The notes: a model not told the origin generated them from the letters alone. 64,000 nt of DNA from Planctomycetota bacterium (GCA_016714045.1 JADJNY010000015.1:434001-498000); one strand, 5' to 3'; shown: positions 15,801 to 25,104, numbered from the stretch's first letter. Numbers and translations: made by a program.

Positions 15801-18326
15801 TCAGTTCACGACCTCGACCTCGACCGTCTTCTGCGGTTCGAGGCGGAACATGAACACGCCGTCCTGGTACGCGCCGCCGGCGTCGTTGCCGTCGCTCGTC
15901 TTCGCCTTGAGCGGATGCGGGTAGCGGATGCGCACGTTCCCGCCCTGGTTGTTGCCGCGGTAGACGTGCGCGTGCTCGAGCTTGCCTTCCTTCCAGTGGA
16001 GGGAGACGTAGAGCCCGCCGCGCGCGCCGAGGCCGTGCACTTCGCCGTTCGGCCACGCCTTCGGCAGCGCCGGGAGCAGGTGAACGGTGTAGTCCTCGCC
16101 CTCTTTCTCGCGGTAGCTCTGCACCATCATCTCGGCCATCGCGGCGACCGCGCCGAAGTTGCCGTCGATCTGGAACGGCGGGTGCGCGGACCACAGGTTC
16201 TCGTACGTGCCGCTCGTCGGCGCGCCGCCGGCGTCCTTCGACGGCGTCCAGAGCTTCGTGAGCAACTTCAGCGCGCGATCACCGTCGCCGAGGCGCGCCC
16301 ACATCGCGGCCTTCCACGCCATCGACCAGCCCGTGCCCGCGTCGCCGCGGCGCTCGAGCGTGACCTTCGCGGCTTGCGCGAGCTCCGGCGTGCCGTACGG
16401 GTTGATCTGCGCCGACGGGTAGAGGCCGTAGAGCTGCGAGACGTGCCGGTGCTGCGGCTCGACCTCGTCGTAGTCTTCGAGCCACTCCATGATCTGCCCG
16501 TGCTTGCCGACGCGCGTCGGAGCGAGCTTCGTGCGCTTCTCGTCGAGCACCTTCGCGAAGTCGGGGTCGAGGTTGAGCGCGCGCGCGGCAGCCGCCGTGT
16601 TCGCGAACAGGTCGCGCACGATCTGCTGGTCGATCGTCGGGCCCATGCACGTGTGCGCGGTCTTGCCGTCGGGCAGCTTGAACGCGTTCTCGGGCGAGTT
16701 CGACACCGGCGTGACGAGCGCCTTCGACTTCGGGTCCTCGACGAGGACGTCGACGTAGAACTCCGCGGCGCCCTTGAGCGCGGGGTAGATCTTGCGCAAC
16801 GCCTCGAGGTCCTGCGTGAAGGTCGTCACCTCGTAGCACTGGTTCGCGAGCCACGCGCCGCAGGTGTTCGACGAGCCCCAGCTCGCGTCCTCGCCCGGCG
16901 ACGTGAAGCCCCACGGGTTCGTGATCGTGTGCGCGACCCAGCCCTTCGCGCCGTAGTACGTCTGCGCCGTCTTCTTGCCCGGCTCGACCAGCGACTGGAG
17001 CAGCACGCCGAGCGGCGTCGAGTAGTCCGCGAGCGACACGAGCGGCGACGGCCAGTAGTTCATCTGCAGGTTGATGTTCAGGTGGAAGTCGCCGTTCCAC
17101 GGAGTTTGCACCTGGTCCGCCCACAGGCCCTGCAGGTTCAAGGGCATGGAGTTGGCGCGCGTGCCCGAGATCATCAGGTAGCGGCCGTAGTCGAAGTAGA
17201 GCGCGGCGAGCTGGGGATCGCTCTCACCGTTCGCGACGGCCTTGAGGCGCTCCATTGTCGGGAGCTTCGCCTTCTCCTTGCCGCCGAGGTCGACCGTCGT
17301 GCGGTCGAACACGGGCTTCCACTGCTGGAGGATCTGCTCCTTCCAGAGCTCGTTGTAGCCCGTCGCGATCGCGGTCTCGCACTGCTGCAGCGTGGCGGCC
17401 GCGTGACCCGGACCGGCCCATTGCCCCGTGATCGTTCCGTCGTAGCTGGTGCCCATCGCGATCACGATCGTCACGTCGTTCGCCCCGCGCACGGAGAGCA
17501 CGCCGTCCTTGCACGTGATCGTGCCGCCCTGCTGCTCGCCCTTGAGGCGCGCGCTGAACGTGACGCCCTCGCCACCCTTGCCGTTCGAGACGGAGCCGGA
17601 GAGGAGCAGACCGTCGTTGCCCTGCGACGTGCACGTCGCGCGCTCGGAGCGCTTCAGGCGCGCGTCGAAGCTGATCGCGTGCGACTTGCCGCCGGCCGCG
17701 ATGCGGTAGACGAGCACCTGCTTCGCGATGTTCGCGTACACGCGGCGCGTGATCGTCGCTCGGTCGTGCTCGTAGCGGACGAAGGCCGCGCCCTGCTTCA
17801 CGTCGAGCGCGCGGCGGTAGTTCTTGATCTCGCCCTTCATCGGCGTGCCGTCGGGCTCGAGGAACGTGAGCTCCATCTCGCCGAGCACCTGGTAGCAGCC
17901 GAACGGCACGTCCTTGCCCGCGCCGTGGTTCGAGCCCGCGCCCGCGCAGGTGAAGGTCTGGTTGACGAGCGCTTCGGCCTCGGCGTTCTTGCCCTCGCGC
18001 AGGAGCTTCTGGATCTCGGGCAGCTTCGCGGCGGCGCCCGCGCGATCCGCGTCCTGCCGCGAGCCCGACCACAGCGAGCTCTCGTTCAGGATCAGGCGCT
18101 CGACCGGCACGCCCGCGTACATCGTGCCGCCGATGCGGCCGTTGCCGACCGGGTAGGCCTCGGTGAACGTCACCGCGGGCGAGCGGCTCCAGAGCGAGAA
18201 GGGCTCGTCCGGCGGCGCATATTGCCCGGTGAACGTGAGCTGGGTCGCGGGCGCCTGCACGGGCTCGGTCGGGGTGGACGCGACGAGGGTGGTGCTGGCG
18301 GTGAAAAGGAGGGCCGGGAGCATCAT
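15801..18326 (-). CDS. Exported GH95 family alpha-L-fucosidase-like glycoside hydrolase
   Basis: An 841-residue secreted enzyme related to GH95 1,2-alpha-L-fucosidases, which invert and cleave fucose or galactose side chains of glycans. It has a signal peptide (MMLPALLFTASTTLVAS), an N-terminal beta domain with FTEAYPVGNGRIGGTMYAGV and LILNESSLWSG, and an (alpha/alpha)6 barrel with the conserved HLNINLQMNYWPS and SPENAFKLPDG, where the Glu fits the family's catalytic acid. Further family motifs are LYGLYPSAQINP, GTGWSMAWKAAMWARLGDGD and FQIDGNFGAVAAMAEMM. The start is the first ATG of a pair at 18326; the frame is open further upstream only into the hemE promoter region. hemE is divergent, with about 200 bases between. 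Confidence 0.9.
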   Translation of the reverse strand: MMLPALLFTASTTLVASTPTEPVQAPATQLTFTGQYAPPDEPFSLWSRSPAVTFTEAYPVGNGRIGGTMYAGVPVERLILNESSLWSGSRQDADRAGAAAKLPEIQKLLREGKNAEAEALVNQTFTCAGAGSNHGAGKDVPFGCYQVLGEMELTFLEPDGTPMKGEIKNYRRALDVKQGAAFVRYEHDRATITRRVYANIAKQVLVYRIAAGGKSHAISFDARLKRSERATCTSQGNDGLLLSGSVSNGKGGEGVTFSARLKGEQQGGTITCKDGVLSVRGANDVTIVIAMGTSYDGTITGQWAGPGHAAATLQQCETAIATGYNELWKEQILQQWKPVFDRTTVDLGGKEKAKLPTMERLKAVANGESDPQLAALYFDYGRYLMISGTRANSMPLNLQGLWADQVQTPWNGDFHLNINLQMNYWPSPLVSLADYSTPLGVLLQSLVEPGKKTAQTYYGAKGWVAHTITNPWGFTSPGEDASWGSSNTCGAWLANQCYEVTTFTQDLEALRKIYPALKGAAEFYVDVLVEDPKSKALVTPVSNSPENAFKLPDGKTAHTCMGPTIDQQIVRDLFANTAAAARALNLDPDFAKVLDEKRTKLAPTRVGKHGQIMEWLEDYDEVEPQHRHVSQLYGLYPSAQINPYGTPELAQAAKVTLERRGDAGTGWSMAWKAAMWARLGDGDRALKLLTKLWTPSKDAGGAPTSGTYENLWSAHPPFQIDGNFGAVAAMAEMMVQSYREKEGEDYTVHLLPALPKAWPNGEVHGLGARGGLYVSLHWKEGKLEHAHVYRGNNQGGNVRIRYPHPLKAKTSDGNDAGGAYQDGVFMFRLEPQKTVEVEVVN

Positions 18327-18526
18327 GGGGGGAGTCCGTCTGGAAACAGGGGCGCTCACGATCGCAGAGCGCAACGCGAGCGGCAAGGGCGCGCCCGAGA
18401 CGCAGCCATGCGGACTACGGCGGAGCACGAAGCCGCGTTGGACGGAGCTCCCTCCGGGTTCGCCTCGAGCCTGCGAGGCCGATGGGGTGCGGATCGGGCG
18501 GTCGGCGTTAGACTCGCGCCGAACGC

Positions 18527-19942
18527 ATGTCCACACGAGCCCCCCTCACCTCCCGCGAACGCTTCCTCGCCGCCTGCCGCCGCCAACCCGTCGACTGCAC
18601 GCCGGCGTGGGTCATGCGGCAGGCCGGTCGCTACCTCCCCGAGTACCGCGCCGTGCGCGGGAACCACGACTTCTTGACGATGGTGCGCGACCCCAAGCTC
18701 GCCGCCGAGGTCACGCTGCAGCCGATCCGCCGCTTCGACATGGACGCGGCGGTGATCTTCAGCGACATCCTCGTGCCGTGCGCCGCGATGGGACAGGCCG
18801 TGTCGTTCGCGGAAGGCGAAGGTCCGTCGCTCGCGCCGCAGGTGCGCTCGCGCACCGACATCGACCGGCTGCGGGACTTCGACCCGAACCAGGCGACGGG
18901 CTTTCTCGGCGACGCGATCCGCATCGTGCGCAAGGAAGTGGGCGACGCGAAGGCGATCATCGGCTTCTGCGGCGCGCCGTGGACGACCGCGAGCTACATG
19001 ATCGAGGGCGGCTCGAGCAAGAACTTCGAGCACTCGAAGCGCATGCTGCACGCGGAGCCCCAGCTCTTCGAGCGCCTCTGTGCGCGGCTCGTCGACAACC
19101 TCATCCCCTATTTGAAGATGCAGGTCGACGCCGGCGCCGACGTCGTGCAGATCTTCGATTCGTGGGGCGGAGCGCTCGACGCGCGCACGTACCGCGAAGC
19201 GCTGCTGCCGCACGTGAAGCGTCTCGTCGCCGGCGCGAAGCGTCTGGGCGTGCCCGTGATCCTGTACGTGAACGGCTGCGCGCAGCTCTTGGAAGTGCTC
19301 GCCGACGCCGAGCCCGACGTGCTCGGCCTCGACTGGCGCGTCGACCCGGCCGACGCGATCCGCCGCGTCGGTTCACGCTGCGCGTTCCAGGGCAACCTCG
19401 ACCCGTGCGTGCTCTTCGCGACGCCGGAGATCGTCGAGCGCGAGGTCGAGCGTACGCTCGCCGCGTTCGCGCCGCAGAGCGGGTACATCTTCAACCTCGG
19501 CAGCGGCATCCTTCCCGGGGTGCCGGTCGAGAGCATGGACGCGGTGTTCAAGGTCATCCGCGGCCGCCGTCCGCGCGCGAAGTCGTCCGGCTCGTCGGGT
19601 TCGCCCGGCGCGCGTCCGAAGGCCGACGTCCCAGATCTCCTGGGCTCGGCCGAGCGCGAGCGTCTGCGCCAGCAGATCTCGAGCACGGATGCGGGCTCGC
19701 ACTTCCCGCCGGAGATGCTCGATTCGATCCTCGAGCAGATCAACGCGATCCGCGCGAAGCGGCTCGAACGGCACGAGTTCCGCGTCGGATCGCGCGTGCG
19801 CGTGAACGAAGGCCCGTTCCGGGGCGAGGTCGGCACGGTGGCGTCGCTCGACGAGGCGAAGGGCACGCTGCACGTGTCGCTCGTGCTGTCGGGCCACGCG
19901 CACGAGTTCGAGTTCGACTGGTGGCAACTCGAGCGCGCGTGA
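18527..19942 (+). CDS. hemE: Uroporphyrinogen decarboxylase HemE with C-terminal KOW domain
   Basis: HemE removes four carboxyl groups from uroporphyrinogen III. Residues 1 to about 345 are a normal enzyme, with PAWVMRQAGRYLPEYR near residue 25, IIGFCGAPWTTASYMIEGG, and FQGNLDPCVLF. The protein does not stop there. A Ser/Gly linker (about 350-365) and a helical segment lead to residues about 418-469, which read RVGSRVRVNEGPFRGEVGTV and DEAKGTLHVSLVLSG and end FDWWQLERA. That is a NusG-type KOW domain. Total length is 471 against about 345 for the family. The stop codon lies in the first unit of a 38-bp tandem array. The start is ATG 18527, divergent from GH95. Confidence 0.92.
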   Translation: MSTRAPLTSRERFLAACRRQPVDCTPAWVMRQAGRYLPEYRAVRGNHDFLTMVRDPKLAAEVTLQPIRRFDMDAAVIFSDILVPCAAMGQAVSFAEGEGPSLAPQVRSRTDIDRLRDFDPNQATGFLGDAIRIVRKEVGDAKAIIGFCGAPWTTASYMIEGGSSKNFEHSKRMLHAEPQLFERLCARLVDNLIPYLKMQVDAGADVVQIFDSWGGALDARTYREALLPHVKRLVAGAKRLGVPVILYVNGCAQLLEVLADAEPDVLGLDWRVDPADAIRRVGSRCAFQGNLDPCVLFATPEIVEREVERTLAAFAPQSGYIFNLGSGILPGVPVESMDAVFKVIRGRRPRAKSSGSSGSPGARPKADVPDLLGSAERERLRQQISSTDAGSHFPPEMLDSILEQINAIRAKRLERHEFRVGSRVRVNEGPFRGEVGTVASLDEAKGTLHVSLVLSGHAHEFEFDWWQLERA

Positions 19943-20119
19943 ACGCACTCGCCACGGCGGTGCGCCTCGAGCGGCAGTGAGCCCGCTTGCTACGGCTGAG
20001 CGCCTCGAACAGGCGTGGGCTCACTCTCTACGGCCGAGCGTCCCGAGCGCGCGTGGGCTCACCCTCTACGACTGTGCGCCTCGAGCGCGCGTGAACGCAC
20101 TCACTTCGCCTGCACGCTC
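19930..20119. repeat. Tandem array of five 38-bp units spanning two stop codons
   Basis: Degenerate 38-base units start at 19930, 19968, 20006, 20044 and 20082; the pattern is CGAGCGCGCGTGAACGCACTC followed by -TCTACGGC-GAGCGCCT. The hemE stop (19940-19942) sits in unit 1 and the complement of the next gene's stop (20101-20103) sits in unit 5, so both convergent genes end inside the array. The whole gap 19943-20100 is array. Confidence 0.9.
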
Positions 20120-22188
20120 TCGAGCTTGAGCGTCTCCGGCCCCCAGTCGCGGCCGAACACGCCGCGGAACTGGAACTCCACCGGGAGCCACAGCCCCTTC
20201 GCGACCTCGCTCCATCTTGCCTCGAGGACCTCGCCGCTGGTTTCGAGCTTCGTCGCGACGAGACCCTGCGGAGTCGCGCTCCACGTGCACACGCGCTCCG
20301 CGCCGCCGCGCAGGACGAGGCGCGTGATCTTCCCGCCCTCGACGAGCACGCCGCGCACGCTGCCCGCGTCGGAGCGGTAGAACTCGCGCTCCGCGTCGCG
20401 CGTGATCGTCGCGCCGCGGAACTGCTCGTCGAACGCCGGGAACGCCGCGGGGTCGCGGCCCGCCCACATCACGATGCGGTCGATGACCGCGAAACCGAGC
20501 GCGCTCGCTGTGGACGCGTCGAACTTGCCGTCGACGATCACCTCCGGCGACTCCCACATGGGCGTCGCAACGGAGAACCCGCGGAAGCCGCGCAGCACGA
20601 GCTTGCCCTCGACCTTGCGGACGCCGAGCCACGTCCCGTCCGTGGCGGGATTCGTCGCGCGGAAACGCGCCGAGAGCTCGACCGCGCGCGCTCCGTGACG
20701 GTAGAGCGCGCTCCACGCGGCGCGCAGGCCCTCCACGCCCGGCCCCATCGGCGCTGCAGGCGCGACGCCGCCAGCGTCCGCTTCGGGCGCGATCGCGTCG
20801 AGCCGGCACGTCTCGAGCCCGATCCGCTTGCCCCACGCGTCGATGCGCTCCTCGCGGAACGAGCACGGGTACACGCGGTCGCCGAGGAGCGCGTAGCCGA
20901 ACTCCGTCCGCTCCGTCCCCGTCGGGTTGTGCTTCGCCGTGACGACGTAGCCGCCGAGGAGCGGCTTCGTCTCGAGCCGATTCCACGCCGGCTCGCTGAC
21001 CGTGCCGAACGCGTCGATGACGCCCTGCGCGTTCACGCGGACGACGGCGTCGTCGGACTCGAGGTGCCGCGCGGCGGAATCGCCCGCTCCCGGCACCCAC
21101 GCGTGCGCGGCGCCCGGTGCGGCGCGAACCTCGCCGAATCCCGGACCGCGCAACGCGACGAGCCCGGGCGCGAGGAGCTCGAGCTCGTTCTTCGCGAGCA
21201 GCTCCTCGAAGCTCGGCCGGTGCGCGAAAAGGACGAGCTTCTCGATCCCGCCGAGCCCCATGTCACCGTCCTTCGCCTTCGTGCCCTCGCCGCTCACACG
21301 GCCGCTCGACGACACGGTGAAGCGGCCGCGCAGACGCTTCGGTTCGGGCAGATAGGCGCTCTCGAGGCCGTACTCGTAGCGCCCGCCGAACGCGCCGCCC
21401 GCGTCGGCGAGGCGCAGCCAGCGCGTCCACGCGGGCTCGAGCAGCGCGCGCGCCGCCTCGCGGTCGGGCGCGAGACGCGCGCTCCAGTCGACGAGCTCGA
21501 CGCGCGCGACATCGGCGCCCGGCCAGTACTGCAGCGGGTCGCGCCACTCGATCTGGAACGGCATCGCGAGCACGTCGAAGGCGCCCTTACCGCGCGGGCC
21601 GATCGTCGCCGTGAGGAGCACGTCCGCGTCCTTCGGCGCTGTGCAGTGCGCGCGCAGCACGACGTCGACGACGTGGTCGAGCTCGTTCTCGAGCGTGATC
21701 GACGAGCGCGCGACGGGCTGCTCGTTCAGCGTGCCCTGCCCGTGCTCGATCCGGCCGACCCGCACGGGCGGCGCCGCGCGCTCCTTCGCGTCGGAGAAGA
21801 GCGCCTCGACGACGGCGACGCGCAGTCCTTTCACCTCCTTCGCGGGCAGCTGGAGCACGTACTCCTGCTTCCCAGTCGGTGGAGCGAGCCGACCGATGCG
21901 CGCGACGCGCGGGTACGGGACGCGCGCGACCTCCGCGGTCTGCGCGATGCCCTTCGCGTCCTTCCACTCGCAACGGAACAGCACGGGCTCGCACGCGGTG
22001 TTGCCGCGGTTCGAGACCTCGACGGTGACGAGGGTCGAGCCGCCCTTCTGCGCCTCGGCTTCGAGCGCGCGGCACGTGACGCGTTCGAGTTCGCCCGCGA
22101 CGAACGCGGGGCGGACGAGTTCTTCGGGGAGCGGGACGGCGTGAGAGAGGTGGGCGAGGAGGGCGAAGGAGGCGAGGAACGCGCGCAA
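20101..22188 (-). CDS. Exported protein of unknown function
   Basis: A 695-residue protein with a signal peptide (LRAFLASFALLAHLSHA). TTG at 22188 is chosen as start because AGGAG lies eight bases upstream and the signal peptide begins exactly there; the frame is open further upstream only through repeat element A4. No domain is recognised with confidence. The first 200 residues look like beta-sandwich (VTVEVSNRGNTACEPVLFRC; RSSITLENELDHVVDVVLRA), and later parts are rich in beta strands and Trp/Gly (WSALYRHGARAVELSARFRA). It is convergent with hemE. It may be an envelope or periplasmic protein. Confidence 0.6.
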   Translation of the reverse strand: MRAFLASFALLAHLSHAVPLPEELVRPAFVAGELERVTCRALEAEAQKGGSTLVTVEVSNRGNTACEPVLFRCEWKDAKGIAQTAEVARVPYPRVARIGRLAPPTGKQEYVLQLPAKEVKGLRVAVVEALFSDAKERAAPPVRVGRIEHGQGTLNEQPVARSSITLENELDHVVDVVLRAHCTAPKDADVLLTATIGPRGKGAFDVLAMPFQIEWRDPLQYWPGADVARVELVDWSARLAPDREAARALLEPAWTRWLRLADAGGAFGGRYEYGLESAYLPEPKRLRGRFTVSSSGRVSGEGTKAKDGDMGLGGIEKLVLFAHRPSFEELLAKNELELLAPGLVALRGPGFGEVRAAPGAAHAWVPGAGDSAARHLESDDAVVRVNAQGVIDAFGTVSEPAWNRLETKPLLGGYVVTAKHNPTGTERTEFGYALLGDRVYPCSFREERIDAWGKRIGLETCRLDAIAPEADAGGVAPAAPMGPGVEGLRAAWSALYRHGARAVELSARFRATNPATDGTWLGVRKVEGKLVLRGFRGFSVATPMWESPEVIVDGKFDASTASALGFAVIDRIVMWAGRDPAAFPAFDEQFRGATITRDAEREFYRSDAGSVRGVLVEGGKITRLVLRGGAERVCTWSATPQGLVATKLETSGEVLEARWSEVAKGLWLPVEFQFRGVFGRDWGPETLKLESVQAK

Positions 22189-22379
22189 CGGGCGACTCCT
22201 GGGCGGTGATGGGATCCGGGTCGAACCGAGCAAGGCGGATTCCACCCGTTCGCTGCGTGGAATGCACGTCGGAGGCGCGCTGGGTCCGTCCTCGGTGGTG
22301 CGCTTTCGCGCTCGGGTGTGCGGGGAGAGCACGCGTGCCGGGGGACACCGTGGTGTGGATTGGGGGCTGCAGCCCCTGG

Positions 22380-22660
22380 GGTGTGGCCTTGTGTCGGTCG
22401 GGACGCGATGGCCAGGTGAAGCGATGCTGGGGGAAGGGACGCAACGGAACACACGCGTGTGCTTCGCATCACGCACCCCGCACAAGCCAGGGCCGGAGGA
22501 CCGGCCCTGGCTTGCACGGGGTTCTATTGGCTCTCAGCATCGAGCGTGGGACACGGAGACAAGGTGCGCGTCGCGCGAGCACTTTCAGCCGTAGTAGCCC
22601 AGCATCGAGCGCGGGGCACGGAGTGAAGGTGCGCGTCGTGCGAGCACGTGCTCAGGTGTT
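22380..22660 (-). repeat. Family A intergenic hairpin element, copy A4 (subtype 1, reverse)
   Basis: Reverse-oriented copy filling most of the gap 22189-22663. It carries the right end GTGTCGGTCGGGACGCGATG and GGGACGCAACGGA-CACACGCGTGTG. The hairpin arms are ACCCCGCACAAGCCAGGGCC and GGCCCTGGCTTGCACGGGGT with loop AGGA, followed by GGCTCTCAGCATCGAGCG. The outer flank (AGCATCGAGCG-GGCACGGAG-AAGGTGCGCGTCG-GCGAGCAC) is present twice, ending near 22645. Outside it, 22189-22379 shows no gene. Confidence 0.87.
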
Positions 22661-22663
22661 CGC

Positions 22664-24166
22664 TCAGCGCGTGCCCATCGGCGGCACGCGCAGCTCCGGC
22701 GCGGGCGTGAAGCCCGGCGTCGTGTCGCGCAGGAGGAGGAACGTGCCGTCGCCTTCGACGACGATGACCCCGTCCGTGACGCCGAGCTCCGCGGCGCTCT
22801 TCGGCCAGCTCCCGCTCGTCGCGCGCGCGCGCGCGGCCTGCACGGCGATCCGTGCGAGGCGGACGTGTGCGTCCGCGCGGTGGAAGGTCATCAACTTGTC
22901 CTCCACGTTCGGCACCAGCAACGTCGCGAGCAGGCCACGCGCGCGCACGGCGGTCCGACGTTCTTGTGGGTTGCGTTCGAGCTGACGCGCCAGCTCCGCG
23001 ACGGGAAGGCTCGCGAGCTTCTCGAACTCGTCCATCAGCTCGCGGTAGCCGCGCACGTCGTCCTCGAGCATCAGCGCGGTGTAGAGCACGCTCACGGGCT
23101 CCGTGAACATCCCGAGGTCGGACGGCGCCGCGCCACCCTCATGCGCGAACAGCCCGACCATGCCGAGGCCGAACGCCTGCTCGAGGCGCAGCCCGCGCTC
23201 CACGTACCCACCCGAGAGCGGGGGAGCGTCGAACTCGAACGCCGCGAGATCCTCGGCCGTGACGCGCTCGCTGGCGAGCACACGCGCCAGCGTATCGACG
23301 GCGAGGTCCCGCATGGCGCTCGCCATCGCCACGGCGAGGAACACGGGCGCGTCGAGGAGCTGGTGCGCAATCGCAAAGATCGCCCGCACGTCCTCCAGCC
23401 CGCCGCGCACGTCGCCCTTTGAGGCGCGCACGCGCGCTTCGAGCGCGAAACCGCGTGCCACGTGCAAGATCGGCACGACACGCGGCGGCGGCACGATCTC
23501 CTCGGCGCCGGGCGATGCGAACTGGCAGTGCGGCAGGCGGGTCGCCGCGCGCGCGGATTCGAGCGCGGGCCCCCAGCTCGCGACCGCGGCGAGCAGCGCG
23601 GGATCGGACGTGTCGACGAGGTCCTCGGACGGGGACGGACCGAACCAGTCGCTCACCGAGGGTCCCTCTTCCGGCTCGAGCACGCTCGAGACCTGCTCGT
23701 AGACGGGCGCGGCGTTCTCGTGGGCGAGGACGGCGCCCGGGCTCTCGCGGTACGCGATGCGGCCGGCTTCGAGCGCGAGGGCGCTCGCGCGCAGGCGACC
23801 CTGCAGTTGCAGGTTCCACAGCACGCTCGCCTCGACCGCCACACTGGCGACGAACGCGAAGAGGAGCGGAAGCGCGGACCACGCAGCGGCGCGCGAGCGT
23901 GCGCCGATCCACACGACGCCGAGCACGTACGCGACGAAGAGGACCACGCCAGCGCCCCACGGCGCGTTGCCCAGCCCATGTTCGAAGCGCAGCGCGATCC
24001 CGGACCACGCGACGAGCGCGTTCGAGAGGAAGAAGGGCACCGTGCCGAGCGCGATCCACGCGATCCGCCCGGCCTTTGACGCCGCGCGCGCGGCGCGTGC
24101 GAACGCCGCGGCGGCGGCAAGGAGCGAAACGGCGAGCTGCAACACGACGAAGAGGGCCATGGCCAT
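22664..24166 (-). CDS. Multi-pass membrane protein of unknown function
   Basis: A 500-residue protein. The N-terminal 150 residues hold four to five hydrophobic helices (MAMALFVVLQLAVSLLAAAA; IAWIALGTVPFFLSNALVAW; VVLFVAYVLGVVWIGA; LPLLFAFVASVAVEASVLW). The remainder is a soluble, helix-rich domain with no motif I recognise, ending APELRVPPMGTR. ATG at 24166 has GGAGGACT just upstream; the frame is open upstream only as shadow. It starts 2 bases after the small membrane gene on the same strand, downstream of an ECF sigma gene, so it is probably the effector or target end of a sigma-regulator operon. Confidence 0.6.
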   Translation of the reverse strand: MAMALFVVLQLAVSLLAAAAAFARAARAASKAGRIAWIALGTVPFFLSNALVAWSGIALRFEHGLGNAPWGAGVVLFVAYVLGVVWIGARSRAAAWSALPLLFAFVASVAVEASVLWNLQLQGRLRASALALEAGRIAYRESPGAVLAHENAAPVYEQVSSVLEPEEGPSVSDWFGPSPSEDLVDTSDPALLAAVASWGPALESARAATRLPHCQFASPGAEEIVPPPRVVPILHVARGFALEARVRASKGDVRGGLEDVRAIFAIAHQLLDAPVFLAVAMASAMRDLAVDTLARVLASERVTAEDLAAFEFDAPPLSGGYVERGLRLEQAFGLGMVGLFAHEGGAAPSDLGMFTEPVSVLYTALMLEDDVRGYRELMDEFEKLASLPVAELARQLERNPQERRTAVRARGLLATLLVPNVEDKLMTFHRADAHVRLARIAVQAARARATSGSWPKSAAELGVTDGVIVVEGDGTFLLLRDTTPGFTPAPELRVPPMGTR

Positions 24167-24168
24167 GA

Positions 24169-24551
24169 TCAGAGTCCTCCCTGCACGAACGATGCGACTG
24201 ACGCGGTGGCCTGGATCGGAGCGACGCGCGGCACGCGAGACGAACTCCACATGCGCGCCAAGCGCTCCGCGTCGGCGGCGTCGAAGCCGATGGCCACGAG
24301 CTCGCGCGGCGCGATCGTGCGCGGAACGGTGGCGTCCGCCGTTTCGAGCGCGGGCATCGTGATGCGCACCGCGCACGTCACGAGCAGCGTCGCGGCGCAC
24401 GCGGCGAGCCACGCGCGTCGTTCGTGCGCTCGAACACGCTCGATCCCGCGCGTGACGCGCTGGCGAAGCTCGGGTGGCGGCATGGGCGCGCGCGCGCGGC
24501 GAACCGGGCTTCGAGCGCTTCGAGGTCGAATTCGTCCTGACGTCCGTTCAT
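24169..24551 (-). CDS. Small membrane protein, likely anti-sigma-type, with apparent frameshift
   Basis: The reading frame from ATG 24551 begins MNGRQDEFDLEALEARFAAR, then runs out of register. A second frame from ATG 24483 continues MPPPELRQRVTRGIERVRAH, with a membrane helix AWLAACAATLLVTCAV and a soluble C-terminus. The frames meet in a GC-dinucleotide run at 24484-24500, where loss of one GC would give FAARAPMPPPELRQRV without a break. As written, two overlapping short ORFs result. A cytoplasmic segment, one membrane helix and a periplasmic tail directly after an ECF sigma gene fit an anti-sigma factor, but no anti-sigma motif is seen. Confidence 0.55.
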
Positions 24552-24600
24552 CGAGCGCCTCCACGCGTGCTGTTCACGCAGCTCTTCGAGCCGAGTCCGT

Positions 24601-25104
24601 TCATCGCGCACCTCCCAACGCCGCGCGGAGCTTCTCCAGCGCGTACCGGTACCGGCTCGACGCCGTGTTCGCGGGGATCGCGAGCACCGCGCCGATCTGT
24701 TCGAACGTGAGCTCCGCGTCGAGCTTCAACGCGAGCACCTCGCGCTGCTCTGCCGGCAGCGTGGCGAGCGCGCGCTCGAGCTCCATGTCGCGGTCGGGCG
24801 AGCTCGCCGCGGCGGGGTCGCGCTCCAGCGGCTCGTCCCGCCGCCGATCGCGGACGCGCAGCGCCGCGTTGCGCACCGCACGGACGAGGTACGCGCGTTC
24901 GTCGCGCGCGCTCGCGAGCGCGCCACGGGATCGATAGAGGTCGAGAAAGGTCTCGTGCACGGCGTCCTCGGCATCGGCGGCGCTCCCCGCGATCGCACGG
25001 GCCACCGCGAGCATCCGGACCGCGTGACGGTCGTAGAGCTCGGCGAAGGCGTCGGCGCGGCCCTCGGCGAGGGCCCGCCGGTCGGGCAACGGAAGGTCCG
25101 TCAT
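24601..25104 (-). CDS. ECF RNA polymerase sigma factor
   Basis: A 167-residue sigma-70-family factor with region 2 (AFAELYDRHAVRMLAVARAI, then DAEDAVHETFLDLYR) and region 4 (LPAEQREVLALKLDAELTFE followed by IGAVLAIPANTASSRYRYAL, a helix-turn-helix). The start MTDLPLPDRRALAEG at 25104 is the family-like one; the upstream frame is shadow. The following small membrane gene starts at or near its stop, suggesting co-transcription. It is divergent from the arylsulfotransferase-like gene. Confidence 0.9.
   Translation of the reverse strand: MTDLPLPDRRALAEGRADAFAELYDRHAVRMLAVARAIAGSAADAEDAVHETFLDLYRSRGALASARDERAYLVRAVRNAALRVRDRRRDEPLERDPAAASSPDRDMELERALATLPAEQREVLALKLDAELTFEQIGAVLAIPANTASSRYRYALEKLRAALGGAR

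Noticed and set aside
22189..22485. 99-codon N-terminal extension of the exported protein at 20101-22188
   Set aside because: It would translate repeat element A4; TTG 22188 has a good ribosome binding site and a signal peptide.
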